Part shown: positions 10,809-23,024 of the stretch, one piece after another
Position numbering within the stretch: position 1 is the first letter of the stretch
Layout: each line of letters starts with the position of its first letter
Source of the DNA: Annulohypoxylon bovei var. microspora
Lineage: Eukaryota; Ascomycota; Sordariomycetes; Xylariales; Hypoxylaceae
Length of the DNA: 64,000 nt
Reading direction: 5' to 3'
Assembly (NCBI GenBank): GCA_022836615.1
Contig: MU405229.1
Span: forward strand, 301,114 to 365,113
The notes under the pieces: generated by a model
Seen by the model: the letters and a program-made list of their open reading frames with translations, nothing else
What the model was told of the DNA's origin: nothing
The model's database searches: none
Made by a program: the position numbers and the translations under genes

Positions 10809-13800
10809 ATGTCGGTGCTTCCGGCAGAGACTCACGCAGAGCTGACACAGCTCCTGCAAGCCCTACAATCTCCAGATAATTCCATACGATCCCAGGCCGA
10901 AGGTCATTTGCAGAATAACTGGACCAATACTCGACCTGATGTCCTGTTGATGGGCCTAGCTGAGCAGATAGCCGCTCCAAACGAGACATCGGTACGCAGA
11001 ATTCTTCTTTGTGGTTTTCCATGTGTTATTTGAAATCTATAAGAACTAACTAGTTCATTCACCTTCCGTGTAGCTTCGTTCATTCGCCGCTGTCATATTC
11101 CGTCGAATAGCCTCCAAGTCGCGCAAAAACGAAAAGGGCGATAGTGTCGAGATATTCGTATCCTTACCCCATGCGCAGGCATCCATCATCCGCCAAAAAC
11201 TTCTTGAGACCTTAGCCAGCGAGAGAGATCGCCTCGTCAGGAACAAGATCAGTGATGCCGTCGCAGACGTGGCAAGGCAGTATTCAGAAACGAGTTAGTT
11301 CACCGCTTCGTCACCCTTCTCCTTTTCTACTAGTGCTCTCGATCGCTTCTTGCTATATCTACACATCTACAATATCACATACCATGCCTTCGGGTCGATT
11401 ATTTAAGAGGACCCGTCGCAGCAGGGTTCACCTAATCAAGAAACTGCCTGCTAACGCCGTTTCAGATGAGCAATGGCCCGAGATTCTAGCCGTCCTATTC
11501 AACCTCAGCGTAGCGGCAGACGCAGGCCAACGTGAGACAGCCTACCGTGTATTTGCGACGACACCCGGAATCATTGAAAAGCAGCACGAGACTGCCGTTC
11601 TCGAGGCCTTTAACAGAGGCTTCAAGGATGATTCTGTAGCTGTCCGATTGGCTGCTATGGAAGCCTTCGCCTCATTCTTCCGAAGTCTCCCTAAGAAAGC
11701 GCTGCCAAAGTATTTCTCGTTACTACCCGACGTTCTTAATATTCTGCCCCCTATTAAGGATTCGCATGATTCCGAGGATCTTAGCAAGGCTCTTGTGGCG
11801 CTGATAGAATTAGCCGAGACGTCGCCTAAGATGTTTAGGCCTTTATTTCACAACCTCGTCATGTTTAGCATTGGCGTCATCCAGGACAAGGAGTTGAACG
11901 ATCTATGTCGCCAGAATGCGCTCGAGCTGATGGCTACCTTTGCCGACTATGCCCCGTCCATGTGTCGCAAGGATCCTTCGTATACGAATGATATGATTAC
12001 CCAGTGCCTCAGCCTGATGACGGATCTAGGCGAAGACGACGACGACGCCGCCGAATGGCTATCATCGGACGACTTCGAACAGGAAGAGAGTGATCTAAAC
12101 CACGTCGCTGGAGAACAGTGTATGGACCGGTTAGCTAACAAACTTGGTGGCGAGACCATTTTAGCGCCGACATTTCACTGGCTTCCTAGAATGATGACTT
12201 CCATGGCGTGGAAAGACCGTCATGCAGCACTTATGGCTATTTCCGCTATTTCTGAAGGCTGTCGTGATCTTATGGTCAAGGAACTTAGTCAGGTTCTTGA
12301 GCTTGTTGTTCCCGCCTTGAAGGATCCCCACCCGCGTGTACGCTGGGCCGGATGTCAAGCTCTTGGTCAAATGAGTACGGATTTTGCGCCTACGATGCAG
12401 AAGGAGTACTATGATACCATTCTGAAGACCATTATTCCCGTATTAGACTCACCGGAGGGCCGTGTCAAGGCACATGCTGCCGCGGCGCTCGTTAACTTTT
12501 GCGAGGAGGCGGAGAAAAGCATTCTTGAACCCTACCTTGACGACCTACTCTCTCACCTCTTCCAACTTCTCCAAAACGAGAAGCGCTACGTCCAGGAACA
12601 AGCCCTGTCCACCATCGCTACTATCGCTGATGCGGCTGAGGCTGCCTTTTCTAAATATTACGATACTCTTATGCCTTTGCTTGTTAATGTCCTACAGCAA
12701 GAAACCGAAAAGGAGTACCGATTACTTCGCGCTAAGGCCATGGAATGTGCTACTCTGATAGCATTAGCTGTTGGCAAGGAGCGTCTTGGGAATGATGCGA
12801 TGACCTTGGTCGACCTCCTCGCCAATATCCAAAACAACATTACCGATGCCGATGACCCACAATCGCAGTATCTCATGCACTGTTGGGGGCGCATGTGCAG
12901 AGTCATGGGTTCCGATTTCCTGCGTTTCTTGCCAAAAGTCATGCCCCCATTAGTGGAATTGGCTAGCGCCAAGGCTGACATACAATTGCTCGACACGGAC
13001 GATGAGATCGAACAGTTCCAGCAAGAAGACGGATGGGAGCTAGTGCCGTTGAAGGGCAAGATGATTGGAATTAGAACCAGCACTATGGACGACAAGCACA
13101 TGGCGATCGAGCTGCTCGTCGTCTACGCGCAGACTCTAGAAGGCCATTTCGCTCCATACGTCGCCGATACGATGGAGAAGATTGCTCTTCCGGGCCTAGC
13201 ATTCTTCTTCCATGACCCTGTTAGATTCATCTCGGCGAAACTTGTCCCGCAGCTACTTAGCTCGTATAAGAAAGCTTATGGGCCTGAGTCTAACGAGCTT
13301 CGAGGATTGTGGGTTGGAACTGTAGATAAACTACTGGAAGTTCTGACTGCCGAGCCAGCCATCGACGCCTTGGCCGAGATGTATCAATGTTTCTACGAGT
13401 CGGTCGAGGTAGTTGGCAAGAACTGCCTTACCCAACAACATATGGGGAAGTTCATCGATGGCGTCTACTCGGCGATCGAAGACTACAAAGACCGTGTTGC
13501 GCGGCGTGAGGAGGATAAAGAAGGAGCCGCCGCTGAAGATGCTGAGGACGAAGCTGAGGAGCTACTAATTGCGATTGAGGACGACCAAACCCTACTATCC
13601 GACATGAACAAAGCTTTCCACTCGATCTTCAAGAATCACGGCGACGTCTTCCTTCAACCGTGGGAGCGTCTCATGGGAACGTACCAAAGTTTCCTTACCT
13701 CGACGGATCCGACGCAGCGCCAGTGGGGACTGTGTATTATGGATGATGTCCTTGAATACTGTGGACCACAAAGTGTCCGCTATGCTCAAGCCATAAGCAC

Positions 13801-14627
13801 TGCTCTCCTAGAGGGCTGCAAGGATCCATCAGCTGCTATTCGACAGGCTGCCGCGTAGGTAAAATCATACAATTAAGATAGATCCAATCGCTGACACCTT
13901 TGATAGGTACGGTATTGGTGTTGCCGCTCATCGTGGCGGAGCCCCTTGGTCCCAATTCCTGGCAACTTCGATACCTTATTTGTTCCAAGCAACGCAAATA
14001 CCGGACGCCCGTGGGGAAGAGGCTGTTTACGCCACTGGTTAGTTACTTTATCAAACTAGAAGCATATTACAATGGTCGCTAATGTACGCACAGAGAACGC
14101 TTGCGCAGCTATCGCGAAAATTCTTCACTTTAACAAACAAAGTCTGCAAGGTCCGCAAGCTATTGCGACCCAATGGTATGTATCTAAAACAATCACTTAC
14201 CAGGCATCGCCACTAATAATTTCGCCGTACAGGATCAACACCCTGCCAGTCACCAATGACGAAGAAGCAGCTCCGTATGCTTATGGCTACCTCGTAGAGT
14301 TAATCGAGCAGTAAGTCTCAACCCCGTTTCCATGCTATATGAAAGAGGATAGCTCCCTACCTTCTCCTTATGCATGAGGTGCGTAGCAAGAATTGAATTG
14401 CTAATCTTGCGTATAGACAAAATCCCGCAGTAACCAGCCAGGTAGACAAGGTATTCGTCTACGTAGGACAAGCTCTCGAGGCTGAGATGCTCCACGGTCA
14501 GCTTGGCGCACGTGTTGCTCGAGCAATTCAGATTCTGCTCCAGTCAGCGAATGTGGACCCGACATTATTGTTACAGCAGCACTTTTCACCGGAAGGACAG
14601 GCAATCATTAGACGTCACTTCTCCTAG
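10809..14627 (+). CDS. KAP121: Importin beta-3 / karyopherin Kap121 (Pse1, IPO5 type)
   Basis: A nuclear import receptor that carries ribosomal proteins and other cargo through nuclear pores and releases them on Ran-GTP binding. The exons are 10809-10991, 11074-11293, 11466-13854, 13907-14037, 14094-14175, 14233-14310 and 14417-14627. All introns are GT-AG and the model closes at 1097 aa, the usual size (about 1090). The N-terminus (PAETHAELTQLLQALQSPDN) and RSFAAVIFRRIAS are typical of importin-beta N-terminal HEAT repeats. The long third exon holds the remaining HEAT repeats with an acidic loop (GEDDDDAAEWLSSDDFEQEE) near residue 320 and a second acidic stretch near 780. Intron 3 uses donor GTAGGT; this choice avoids an in-frame TAG and restores AAYGIGVAAHRGG. 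Confidence 0.95.
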
Positions 14628-15643
14628 TTACGCCGAAGCGCGATGCTTTTGAGTTGATCTGTCTACTCCGAGACGAAAATCGCGTTTGATCCGTGCGGAG
14701 CCTCCCGCAGGACTGGCTGCAACAAATGGCAGCATAGAGAACGAGAGAATGGATGGTTAGCCTCATCACGATACCACCTTTTTATGCCGAAATCGGATTA
14801 CCGCCGAAACTATGTTCGACCATTTTGGTCTGCCATCGTGGTGGATGATGACTTGGGGAGGAGAGGGGTGAGCCAATGATTGATTCGATGGTTTAAGTCA
14901 TATAGCAGCAAGCCATCTCGCCCATTGCGTACCTAGATCGAGCTTGATTCTTACGTGGGATGTGTGGCGCAAACTGGGCCAGAAAAGAAAGAACCTTGTA
15001 TCGAGATTTGGTACTTAGCAATATAGACCCAGCTAAGGAGTACCAGACAGCACTGGTGAAGAGATTATTGTTGCTAGTGATCGTGTTGCTAATTTAATAG
15101 ACACAATCCCCTATGTGCTAACTGACAAGGCGACCAAGCCATTTATGTAGTTGGCATGTGTGGGTGTGGTGATATGTGGATTAAGGCTATTATGACCGTA
15201 GGATTTGATTAATGGGGAAGCTTGGTTGGGTTACACTACCTACTGCTACAGTTGAAGATGGACAAACTATGTATGTACGACACGATCAGTAGAAACAGCC
15301 AACACATTTTTATCTTACGTTATTTGATAGCTCTCTCATGTACCGAGAGCGAATGCCATTCTGTTATTACAGCAGTAGAATACAGTACAGTAATTTCGTA
15401 CACTTGGGATTTTTGCAATCCAACTAAAAGTAAGTATCCGTCAGGCCTAGACCTAGGCCCAGCCAGTAAACATGGTATCGTAACGTAACTCCTACGAGGC
15501 AACCCACCTATTCATTGATCCCTTCGCAAACGCCCTTGAAATGCACAACTCATCCGAAACAAGAAAACACGGTTAGTCCCAGGACTGGCTCACTTCTCAT
15601 CACCATCATCCTCGTCCCCGCGCTTCTTCTTATGTTCGGCTTC
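14628..15643. other. Convergent 3' intergenic region, KAP121 / RSC-like gene
   Basis: This is about 1 kb between two convergent genes. It probably holds both 3' UTRs. A few 60-90 codon open frames here look random. No RNA gene or repeat is seen. Confidence 0.5.
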
Positions 15644-18600
15644 CTATGCCGCGGATGACTTGGCTTTAGACTTAGCAACGGTGTCAATTTCCTTATCACG
15701 ACAGCTCCAGCCATCATACGCCTTCTTCAGCATCTCGTTCCCCTTGTTCATGTCATTAACCCAGCCGACGAACATATCGCTGGTGGCATCGATCAACTCC
15801 TTCCGCTCCTTCTCGGCAGCGGCCTTCTCCAGCTCCTGGCGCTTCTTCTCTTCCTCCTGGCGCAGCTCGTCTCTCGCCTTGCGCTTCGCTCGGCGGTCCT
15901 CAACCTCGCGTGCGCGGTCGGCGAGGTAGCGGACGCTGTGACCGAGGGTAGCGCTCTCAGCCGATAGGCCGCGGTGCGGACGGTCTAGAGGTGGCTGAGT
16001 AAAGAACAGCACACGTCCAGCCTCATCGCGCTGGAACTGTTCACGAACATCCTGAGGAATCTTGTCGTTCAATGCATCATCCAAATGGTAAACCTCAACT
16101 GGACGGGGTGGGTTGTACGCATTAGCTTGAGCATGTCCACTTGGGCCAGGGGTAGGTGCCATAGAAGGACGAGCAGGCGACGGCGCAAGACGATGCGACG
16201 GGTCGTAGCTAGGCATAGGAGTGTTTATTTGATGAGGGGGGACATGGTGAGGCTGATGAGGTACGGGGATGGGGGTGGTGCTGTATTGAGGCGGGAAGCC
16301 GTTGTAAGCGGGAGGCTGATGTGGTTGATGCGCCTGGAAGTGTGGTGTCTGGGGCATCTGCGGCGTGTTAAGACTGTGAGTGCCATGGGCGCCTTGAACT
16401 CCTTGAACCGGAAAGTTGTGATGGCCTGAAGGGCCAGCATGATTGCCGTATGGCGGAACAGGAACAGGAGTAGGGCTGGGACGGGGCACGAAGGGATGCG
16501 GCGACGCATACGCGCCGGCATGCCCAAGTGTCGGCGTCTGCGCAGCTGGGATGGTTGAAAAATGAGGAGTGTTGCCCATCATGATGTCGCCCTGGCTATC
16601 AACAGGGCGCGCTGACTGCATCAATGAAGGACGTCGAACCGGATCGATAATTGGGAGAGCAGGAGGGGGTGATGGGGTAGGCTCTGGAGGTGGAGATTCC
16701 TATAGAAACAATCAGTGTCAGCATGAATGAGAAATTAAATTAATCTTATGTGACGCGCTTCAGTGAGACAATGGGAAAGGGAAAAGGATTAACACCCATA
16801 CAAAACGAACTATTTTTTTTCTTGCCTTGTAAGGGGGAAATCTTACAACGTAATCGATAAGAATGAGAAGGAGATGGATAGATAGAAGATAGAAGAAAGT
16901 AGAGGGGCAGATCAAATTCCTTTCTCTTTTTATTCCCTTCCTCCTTTTGAAAAGTTTCATTTTATGCTTATCCGGGAGCATGAGGGTAAGGGTATGAAGA
17001 TGCGAAGTGGCAGGTGACGAGGCTTAGGCAGGCAATCAAATCAAAGAAACAGGGAGAACTTACATTCGGCTCTCTGTCCCGACAATGTACGGCTCCAATG
17101 AGGGGAGGCGCATTTGGAGCTCCCCAGGTCGGCTTAGGTAGAGCATCCGTCGGTTTCGCATCGTCTCGAAGAAGATGCTTGATAGGACTAGGTACCTTCC
17201 TTAGTTTACGAGGAATCTCGAACAAATCCATCTCGTAGTCCTTCTCGCGAACCTCATCGGGTACACAGCTCGCCCACGTTTTGATCTTGTTGAGCTTGTG
17301 CTTCTCTTCGTTGTATCGAGCCTCGCAGACGTATACCTCTTTGTCCTTAGGGAATCCACGAGGTCGCCCTTTATTATATCGGGTCACGAACATGACGAAG
17401 CATCGGTCCACCACTTCGTCGATACGATGGTCGCGATACTGGCCAGTCTTGACCACCTCGTTTTCTAGGAAATGCTTCTCGAAACGATGGACAGTCTGCT
17501 CTGGACGGTAGTACCAGCACGCATTCACCCATTTTTGACCCGACTTATCTTCCCAGGTTCGATAGATCTGAGCAACGATAGGCTTGGTCAGATCATTAGG
17601 GTTCGTGATATGGACCCAGTCACCTAAGTAAGTGGAGTTAGTACCCCTATCCAACACAACACAGCACTGCAGGCAACTTACCAATTCTCCAGACCTCCCC
17701 CTTGTGGACAATTTCGGGCAGAGGTCGTCTACCGTCCTCATCCTCAAAGTCATTATCAGGCTTAGCCTTCTCTTGGTCGGCAAGGATGTGAGCTTGACGT
17801 TGCAACTCAACCGCATCACTGTAGAGCTGGCTGTCCTCTTCATTATACTGCTTGGCATTGTCGAACATTAAATCAAGGTCCCTGAGTGCTTGGTCCACAT
17901 TCTGATACTTCTTTCTCTTGGCCTTTCGCTTGATTAAATCCATCGCAATAGGATTCTTAATAGCGGCAAAGTAGTCTGGTGTTGCCTGCTTGTCCGGGAG
18001 CCTCTCGAATGGAACGATCAACAGCTCTCCGTTCGGGTGCTTGAATTTTCGAAGGCCCTTCATCAACGCATGGATGCGGGCCTCGAGCGGAGTAAAGACC
18101 TTAGGGGGGCGGCCTCGCTTCTTGTGTGAATCGTCATCTCTTTCAGCTTTTCGACCCGAGGCCGAAGAGCGACGACCACCTCGTCTACCTCTTCGGCGGA
18201 CGCCATCGTCGTCCGAATCATCATCTTCGTCATCCTCTTCATCATCCTCGTCCTCTTCTTCCTCATCTTCGGGATCTGGAGGTGGAGAATCTTCCGCCTC
18301 TGGGATTTCGCCTAAATCGGGAAGCACGGCCTCCTCGGGCTTGATGGTTCCATCATCGACTAACTTTTGGAGCTCCACCTTGAAGATCTCTCGCAGACGA
18401 ACAGCGCTCTGGAAGAATTCAGAAGATGGGCGGTTATAGACCATGGCATTGTGAGAGATCAAAGCGACATCCCTGACAAATTCGGAAAAAGTGGTATATT
18501 GCTTCTTGAGCTTCTTGGTCTATTTACCAGAGCGTTAGCATAGAGGCAACAGAATAGCCAAACACCTAGATAATATACTTACGCGAATAGTACTGAATGC

Positions 18601-19122
18601 GATGGGCTCCTTGATTACTTCATGATACTCGGGTAGATGTCGGCGATTCGGAATGCGCTGGAAAGGCAAGGCAACCTGGTAGCCGCTGTCGCGCTCGGGT
18701 TAGCTGCAGTCGGCGATTTACGATAAAAGTAAAATAAAATAAAATAAAATGAAATGAAATGATAATAAAACTTACTTCTCCTCTTTATATGTAGAAAGAT
18801 AGTTGGCCGTGTTCTCAATCACAGTTAACATATTGTGATCAAGTCGACCAGGAGCTCGCTCTTCTTCAGGTTCACCGTCAGCATCTGCGTCGCCTTCCGC
18901 GTCTGCGTCTTCGTCCGCGTTGGGATTGCTTCCCGAGGCCGGGCGCGAGACATCTGCGCTATCACCAGTAATATCTGCATCTACATCGTTCTTAGACGTG
19001 TTAATATCTTGTGCATTGTCCTTATTATCACCTCCATTGTTGTCCTCGCCGGTAGGTTTGGCCTCTATGGACTCGCGAACCTCGGCCGCGATTTCGGCTG
19101 GCTTGTCGGCCTCGTCAGCCAT
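15644..19122 (-). CDS. RSC1: RSC1/RSC2-like chromatin remodeller subunit (two bromodomains, BAH)
   Basis: The exons are 19122-18776, 18685-18583, 18519-17682, 17623-17064 and 16699-15644, encoding 967 aa. The domains run in order: an acidic Ala/Asp-rich N-terminus; bromodomain 1 at about 85-200, with its acetyl-lysine asparagine in NAMVYN; an acidic then basic linker with an AT-hook (KKRGRPPK) near 283-290; bromodomain 2 at about 298-400 (NAKQYN); and a BAH domain at about 428-545 (GDWVHITNPND, NACWYYRPEQT, KDKEVYVCEARY). A Pro/His/Gln-rich region and a charged coiled-coil-like stretch (about 880-940) close the protein. This is the layout of Rsc1/Rsc2 in the RSC remodeller, which moves nucleosomes at promoters. 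The symbol marks family membership, as filamentous fungi usually have one such gene. The first intron contains an AAAAT tandem repeat. Confidence 0.93.
18729..18762. repeat. (AAAAT)n tandem repeat inside RSC1-like intron 1
   Basis: Repeated AAAAT/GAAAT units on the + strand, wholly within the first intron of the RSC1-like gene. Confidence 0.75.
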
Positions 19123-19626
19123 GATGGGAGGTGCAAAATTACAAGAAGAAGAAAAGATTTAATATGATGAATATTTTTCAAGCTTCGAACTGGATATTGA
19201 AGTTTGCGGTCGAACCGAGGGCGAACAATGGCGCGAAAGCTGCACGTTATTCAGATCGACAACAGCACTTCGAGCAGTTCTTGTTCGTTGGTGTTAGTGA
19301 TTGGAGAGTTGTTAGTGCGATTAGTTCACTGCTAGTGTACAAGTGCAGCAGCTAAAATTAAAGAAGTTTACCCGGTGTTGTTCCAAACCCAATTATAAAT
19401 TATGGTTAGATAAGCAGATATGAAAGTAGCGCGCTTGACCCAAAAGTGGCTTAGCTTTTGTGTGGCTAGTGATTTTGTGATATGGGCAAATTCCCGAAAG
19501 AATCATGAACAAACTCAGGACATGGATTCTAAACATGCATGTGGGTGCAGAATTATAAGTAACTCAATAAGTAACTTATTGATCCAGTAAGACAACTACA
19601 TCAGGGGAAGGGGTGTGTTAACTTAC
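19123..19626. other. Intergenic, RSC1-like leader and missing 3' end of the MFS gene
   Basis: This is about 500 bp upstream of the RSC1-like start codon. The neighbouring transporter should continue here on the minus strand past its last donor-like site, but no frame encodes the expected remaining membrane segments. The stretch looks like ordinary promoter/leader DNA. Confidence 0.6.
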
Positions 19627-21005
19627 CCGCCTCGAATCCGGTCAAGATGAACCCAGCTAGACGGCCGCTCTCACCAATATCCCAAGTTACGAGCAGTATC
19701 ATGCCTATAAGAACGGGAAAAGTCACGGCAACAGCAGGAATCCAAAACCGGCCTGTTCTGTCTGCGATGACACCACAGATCAAGGCGACTACAATACTCA
19801 CCGCCGTGACAATAGTAGGCATTGTGTTGATCTGCACCACCGAGTATATGTTGCTCTTCGCCTTCAAATAGAGCGAGAATGGTTGGCTACCAGGTAAAAA
19901 GCTTTGGTCTACCAGTGCCCATTGGAGATACCAATGCCAACGAGAAAATACACGTCTAAATATGTCGCGGGATAGCTGTAATTGCGGCGTTGCGACAAGC
20001 CCATGAAGTCGTTTACGTCCAAGGGCGTGCTCCTCTTCCGTGATAAAACGCGGCTTCTTCCTAGACGGCACGTCGGGAAAGACGACGAAACCACTAGAAC
20101 GGGTCAAAACTATAATTTCACGGGGAGAACCGGAATAAGGGGTAGCTTACAATGCTGCTATAGCAAGAGTGATGATGGCATCGACAATGAAAAGCCATCT
20201 ATGTGAGTGGTTAGCAAATTCACCTCACGGCCTCTGAAACGGGGTTGTCTCGTCACGGGAGCCATACCTCCAGCCTGCTAATCCATGCACTTGATTCAGA
20301 TTCGTATAAGCTGCGGCCTGAAGGTACCCAGCAAACATAGTCCCAAGGGGGCTCGCGATGAAGAAGAGAGCAACGCGACAAGCAATTTCTCCTGGCTTAT
20401 ACCAGGATCCAATGATGTAAATAGTCCCGGTAAATGAGCAGCATTCGAAGGCGCCGGTGAAGAATCGCATAGCATACACCGTCTCGACATTCCTAGCCCA
20501 AGCCAAGCCAAAGGTAGAAAGTCCCCATCCAATCTCAAGAGAGGGAAGAACTCGGTTGGCAGGGTAATGTGTTAGGAAGTAACAGGCTGGAATCATGAAG
20601 ACACAGTAAGATGCCCAAAAGGTTGCAGTGATGTAGTTCAACTGGTCCCCGTACATTCCGAGTTCTTCTTTCATACCACTAGTAGTAACACGCTCTTAGC
20701 AACTCGATGTCATAAAGACCCATGCTGAATACATACCTGACATATGCGTTGGTGATTGACTGCTGGTCAAGATACTTGGTAAAGAAAGACAAACAACCAA
20801 AAATCAAGATACTGAGGTCAAGTTTCAAGATGAGCTACTTCTCCTCATTTGGCATATCTTCTGGATACCATCCGACGGAGGTCATAAATTTAATCCAAGC
20901 ACGCCCCATCCTAGAGGTGCTGTCGTCGCGGAAGCCATGCTGGCGAGCGTCCTGTTGTACCAATGATTGTGCTATCGTCTTCTGGATTCCCTCGTTTGTC
21001 CCCAT
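19627..21005 (-). pseudogene. Broken MFS transporter, allantoate permease (Dal5) family
   Basis: Four exon-like blocks on the minus strand (21005-20737, 20678-20268, 20198-20151, 20093-19627) join in frame through good GT-AG sites. They encode a Dal5/anion-cation-symporter-type transporter: N-terminal loop WYPEDMPNEEK, LKLDLSILIFGCLSFFTKYL, LNYITATFWASYCVF, the region AMRFFTGAFE, and SNIYSVVQINTMPTI. Two defects are visible. First, an in-frame TAG at 20835-20837 sits just before TM1 (EEK-stop-LILKLDL); a single C-to-T change from CAG would produce it. Second, after the motif GFILTGFEAG the frame reaches a donor-like GTAAGT, and no downstream exon with the last two to three helices exists before the next gene. 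The first in-frame ATG after the stop (20672) would lose TM1. The substrate cannot be told. Confidence 0.85.
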
Positions 21006-22661
21006 TTTCGGATTCGTGTCTAGACGGACGAAAGATCATGTAAGTATATCAGTTCTATATTTTCAAACCACTCCACAATAACCGCCACCTAAATGAATAG
21101 AGTTGAGAAGTGTATAAGACACGGTCTTAGGTCTATAGTTACCTACCTACACATAATATGACTATTCAATACATCAAGTCATGATATTCAAACCATGTTA
21201 CATATATACCTACTGAAGCGCATGTGCAACGCGCGTAGCTTGTATAATCAGTAGTGATAACAACAACATTGCCGTTAATGTCGTGATCGACCTCACCTAT
21301 GGTGGCACAGCCCTGGCCTCGCCTAGTGTAGGACCCGTCGCAAGCTCAAAGGTATAATTTCACGAGGTTTAGTTACTCAAGAAGACGAAATCCCCGTTTT
21401 GGGTGATACGTAGATAACCTACTTAAGCAAGATTACCAGTTCCCCTCTTCCGGGTCTACGCCGTGGGTTGCGTCAGCGCCACTTAGTATTGCGTGACGAG
21501 AACAGCCATTCTTCGAGTTTGCGATGTTTCCAAAAGCGTAGCTGTTAATGATTACAATCAACGCCGCCAGGTATATTGAAACTTGGACAAGTTTTTTATG
21601 GCCTGCCTGTGTTGATATCATTAGTGGACCATTGAGAAGACAATAGAGGGTTCCCAGTCATAGTCAACATTTTACCTTCTCATATGCGTATTATCAACAG
21701 ATCGAGGAGAAAAGGGGGTGAATACCTACTGACCAGGTAGGTAGTGAAGAAACTGACAAGCTGATCAATTCCATACCAAATACTTAGCAAAAGGTTTCTA
21801 TCCTCCAGTAACATCTCCATTCATAGAAAATAAGTAATCTCATCAAGATATTTTATTGTATATGTATAATTTCATTGAAGGGTATTGGCACAATACCATT
21901 AGTATATGGCTTGTATATACCTAGTAGATTGGCCTCTAAGGTTACAAGTAGTATCTGACTCATCTACTGTTGCTGAAATGATGAATATTGATTGATCATA
22001 TGTGAGTTATGAACATGAAGTTGTTGTCCTTATCCTCATGATTTATAGCTGCTGTCGACTTGATGTCTTTTTAATATACAAATAACTCTCTTTGTCAGCA
22101 ATGTTGCTAATGTTTCTAAAATTAACGCAAGAATGCCCAGAATGTTAGGGGTTGTGTATGCATAAGTTCATGTTAGCGTTTTTAAGGGGAATGCTTTTGT
22201 TAGCAACTAAAGAGATGAAATAACGTCTAGCAGGTCTAGTTACCTTAAGGGGTGATATCATTTTCACTTTCATGACCTATGACGAGATCTTTATCTTGTT
22301 ACATATATCCTCAAACTGCATTGGATATTCAAGTACAGATGTATATAAACTATTGTTGCAATTAAACCCTAGCTATAGAAAACTGGACTAAAACTCTTTC
22401 ACTGATGGAGGGGTTTTTCTTTTTGATCAGCTCCCCTCTCTCCCACATCGCTACTTAGTAGTATACCTTACACTACATACATACACTACCTTTTATCTAC
22501 CTAGGTATATATCGGCAGTACCTGCGGTTGGCTTGATGATCTTGCATTGCATTGCGTGTAAATAGAGCGGGTCTCAGGGTTTCGATCAATGAAAGGAGCG
22601 TTGTTTTCGATGCGGTTTGGCCCTTTAAATTACCACTGATTGTCTTTAGGAGAATAATAAA

Positions 22662-22710
22662 TACCTACAAATACCTACAAATACCTACACATACCTACCC
22701 AGGTAGGTAA
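22662..22710. repeat. AATACCTAC tandem repeat
   Basis: Repeats of AATACCTACA, ending in CCCAGGTAGGTAA, so the end of the tract is inverted relative to its start. It belongs to the dispersed TACCTA/TAGGTA motif set. Confidence 0.75.
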
Positions 22711-22830
22711 TCTTGAAGAAAAGTACAGACTCATCTATTTGTCTTTTTGCGCCAACGTGTATATCGCCTCTCATACCAAATCTCACTTCGATCCTGACTC
22801 ACCCTAACTTCTATGTACCTATCTACCTAC

Positions 22831-22943
22831 TCATCCACCCATCCACCCATCCACCCATCCACTCATCCACTCATCCACTCATCTACTCGTCTACTCGTCT
22901 ACTCGTCTACTCGTCTACTCGTCTACTCGTCTACTCGTCTACA
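22831..22943. repeat. Minisatellite in the OTU1 5' region
   Basis: Tandem CATCCACC units change stepwise to CATCCACT and then to CGTCTACT, about 14 units of 8 bp in all. It ends about 80 bp before the OTU1 start codon and so probably lies in the 5' UTR or core promoter. Confidence 0.85.
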
Positions 22944-23024
22944 TTCGTACACGTAACATATACACATCTACACCCACGTTAACGTCCGTCCTTTCGCTCC
23001 TCTATCCATCTGCTCTTTCGAACC

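Larger units (their letters stand above)
21006..23024. other. Gene-poor 2 kb between MFS pseudogene and OTU1
   Basis: AT-leaning DNA with several TACCTA/TAGGTA motifs (about 21735, 22491-22510, 22662-22710) and the OTU1 minisatellite. A 62-codon minus-strand frame at 21433-21621 has one hydrophobic segment (LVQVSIYLAALIVIINSYAF) and could be a transporter remnant, but the evidence is thin. No other coding sequence is seen. Confidence 0.5.

Noticed and set aside
12658..13101. 147-codon minus-strand ORF inside KAP121
   Set aside because: Mirror frame of the long KAP121 exon, which has clear HEAT-repeat homology.
17990..18439. 149-codon + strand Ser-rich ORF
   Set aside because: Its poly-Ser run is the antisense reading of the acidic Asp/Glu tract of the RSC1-like gene.
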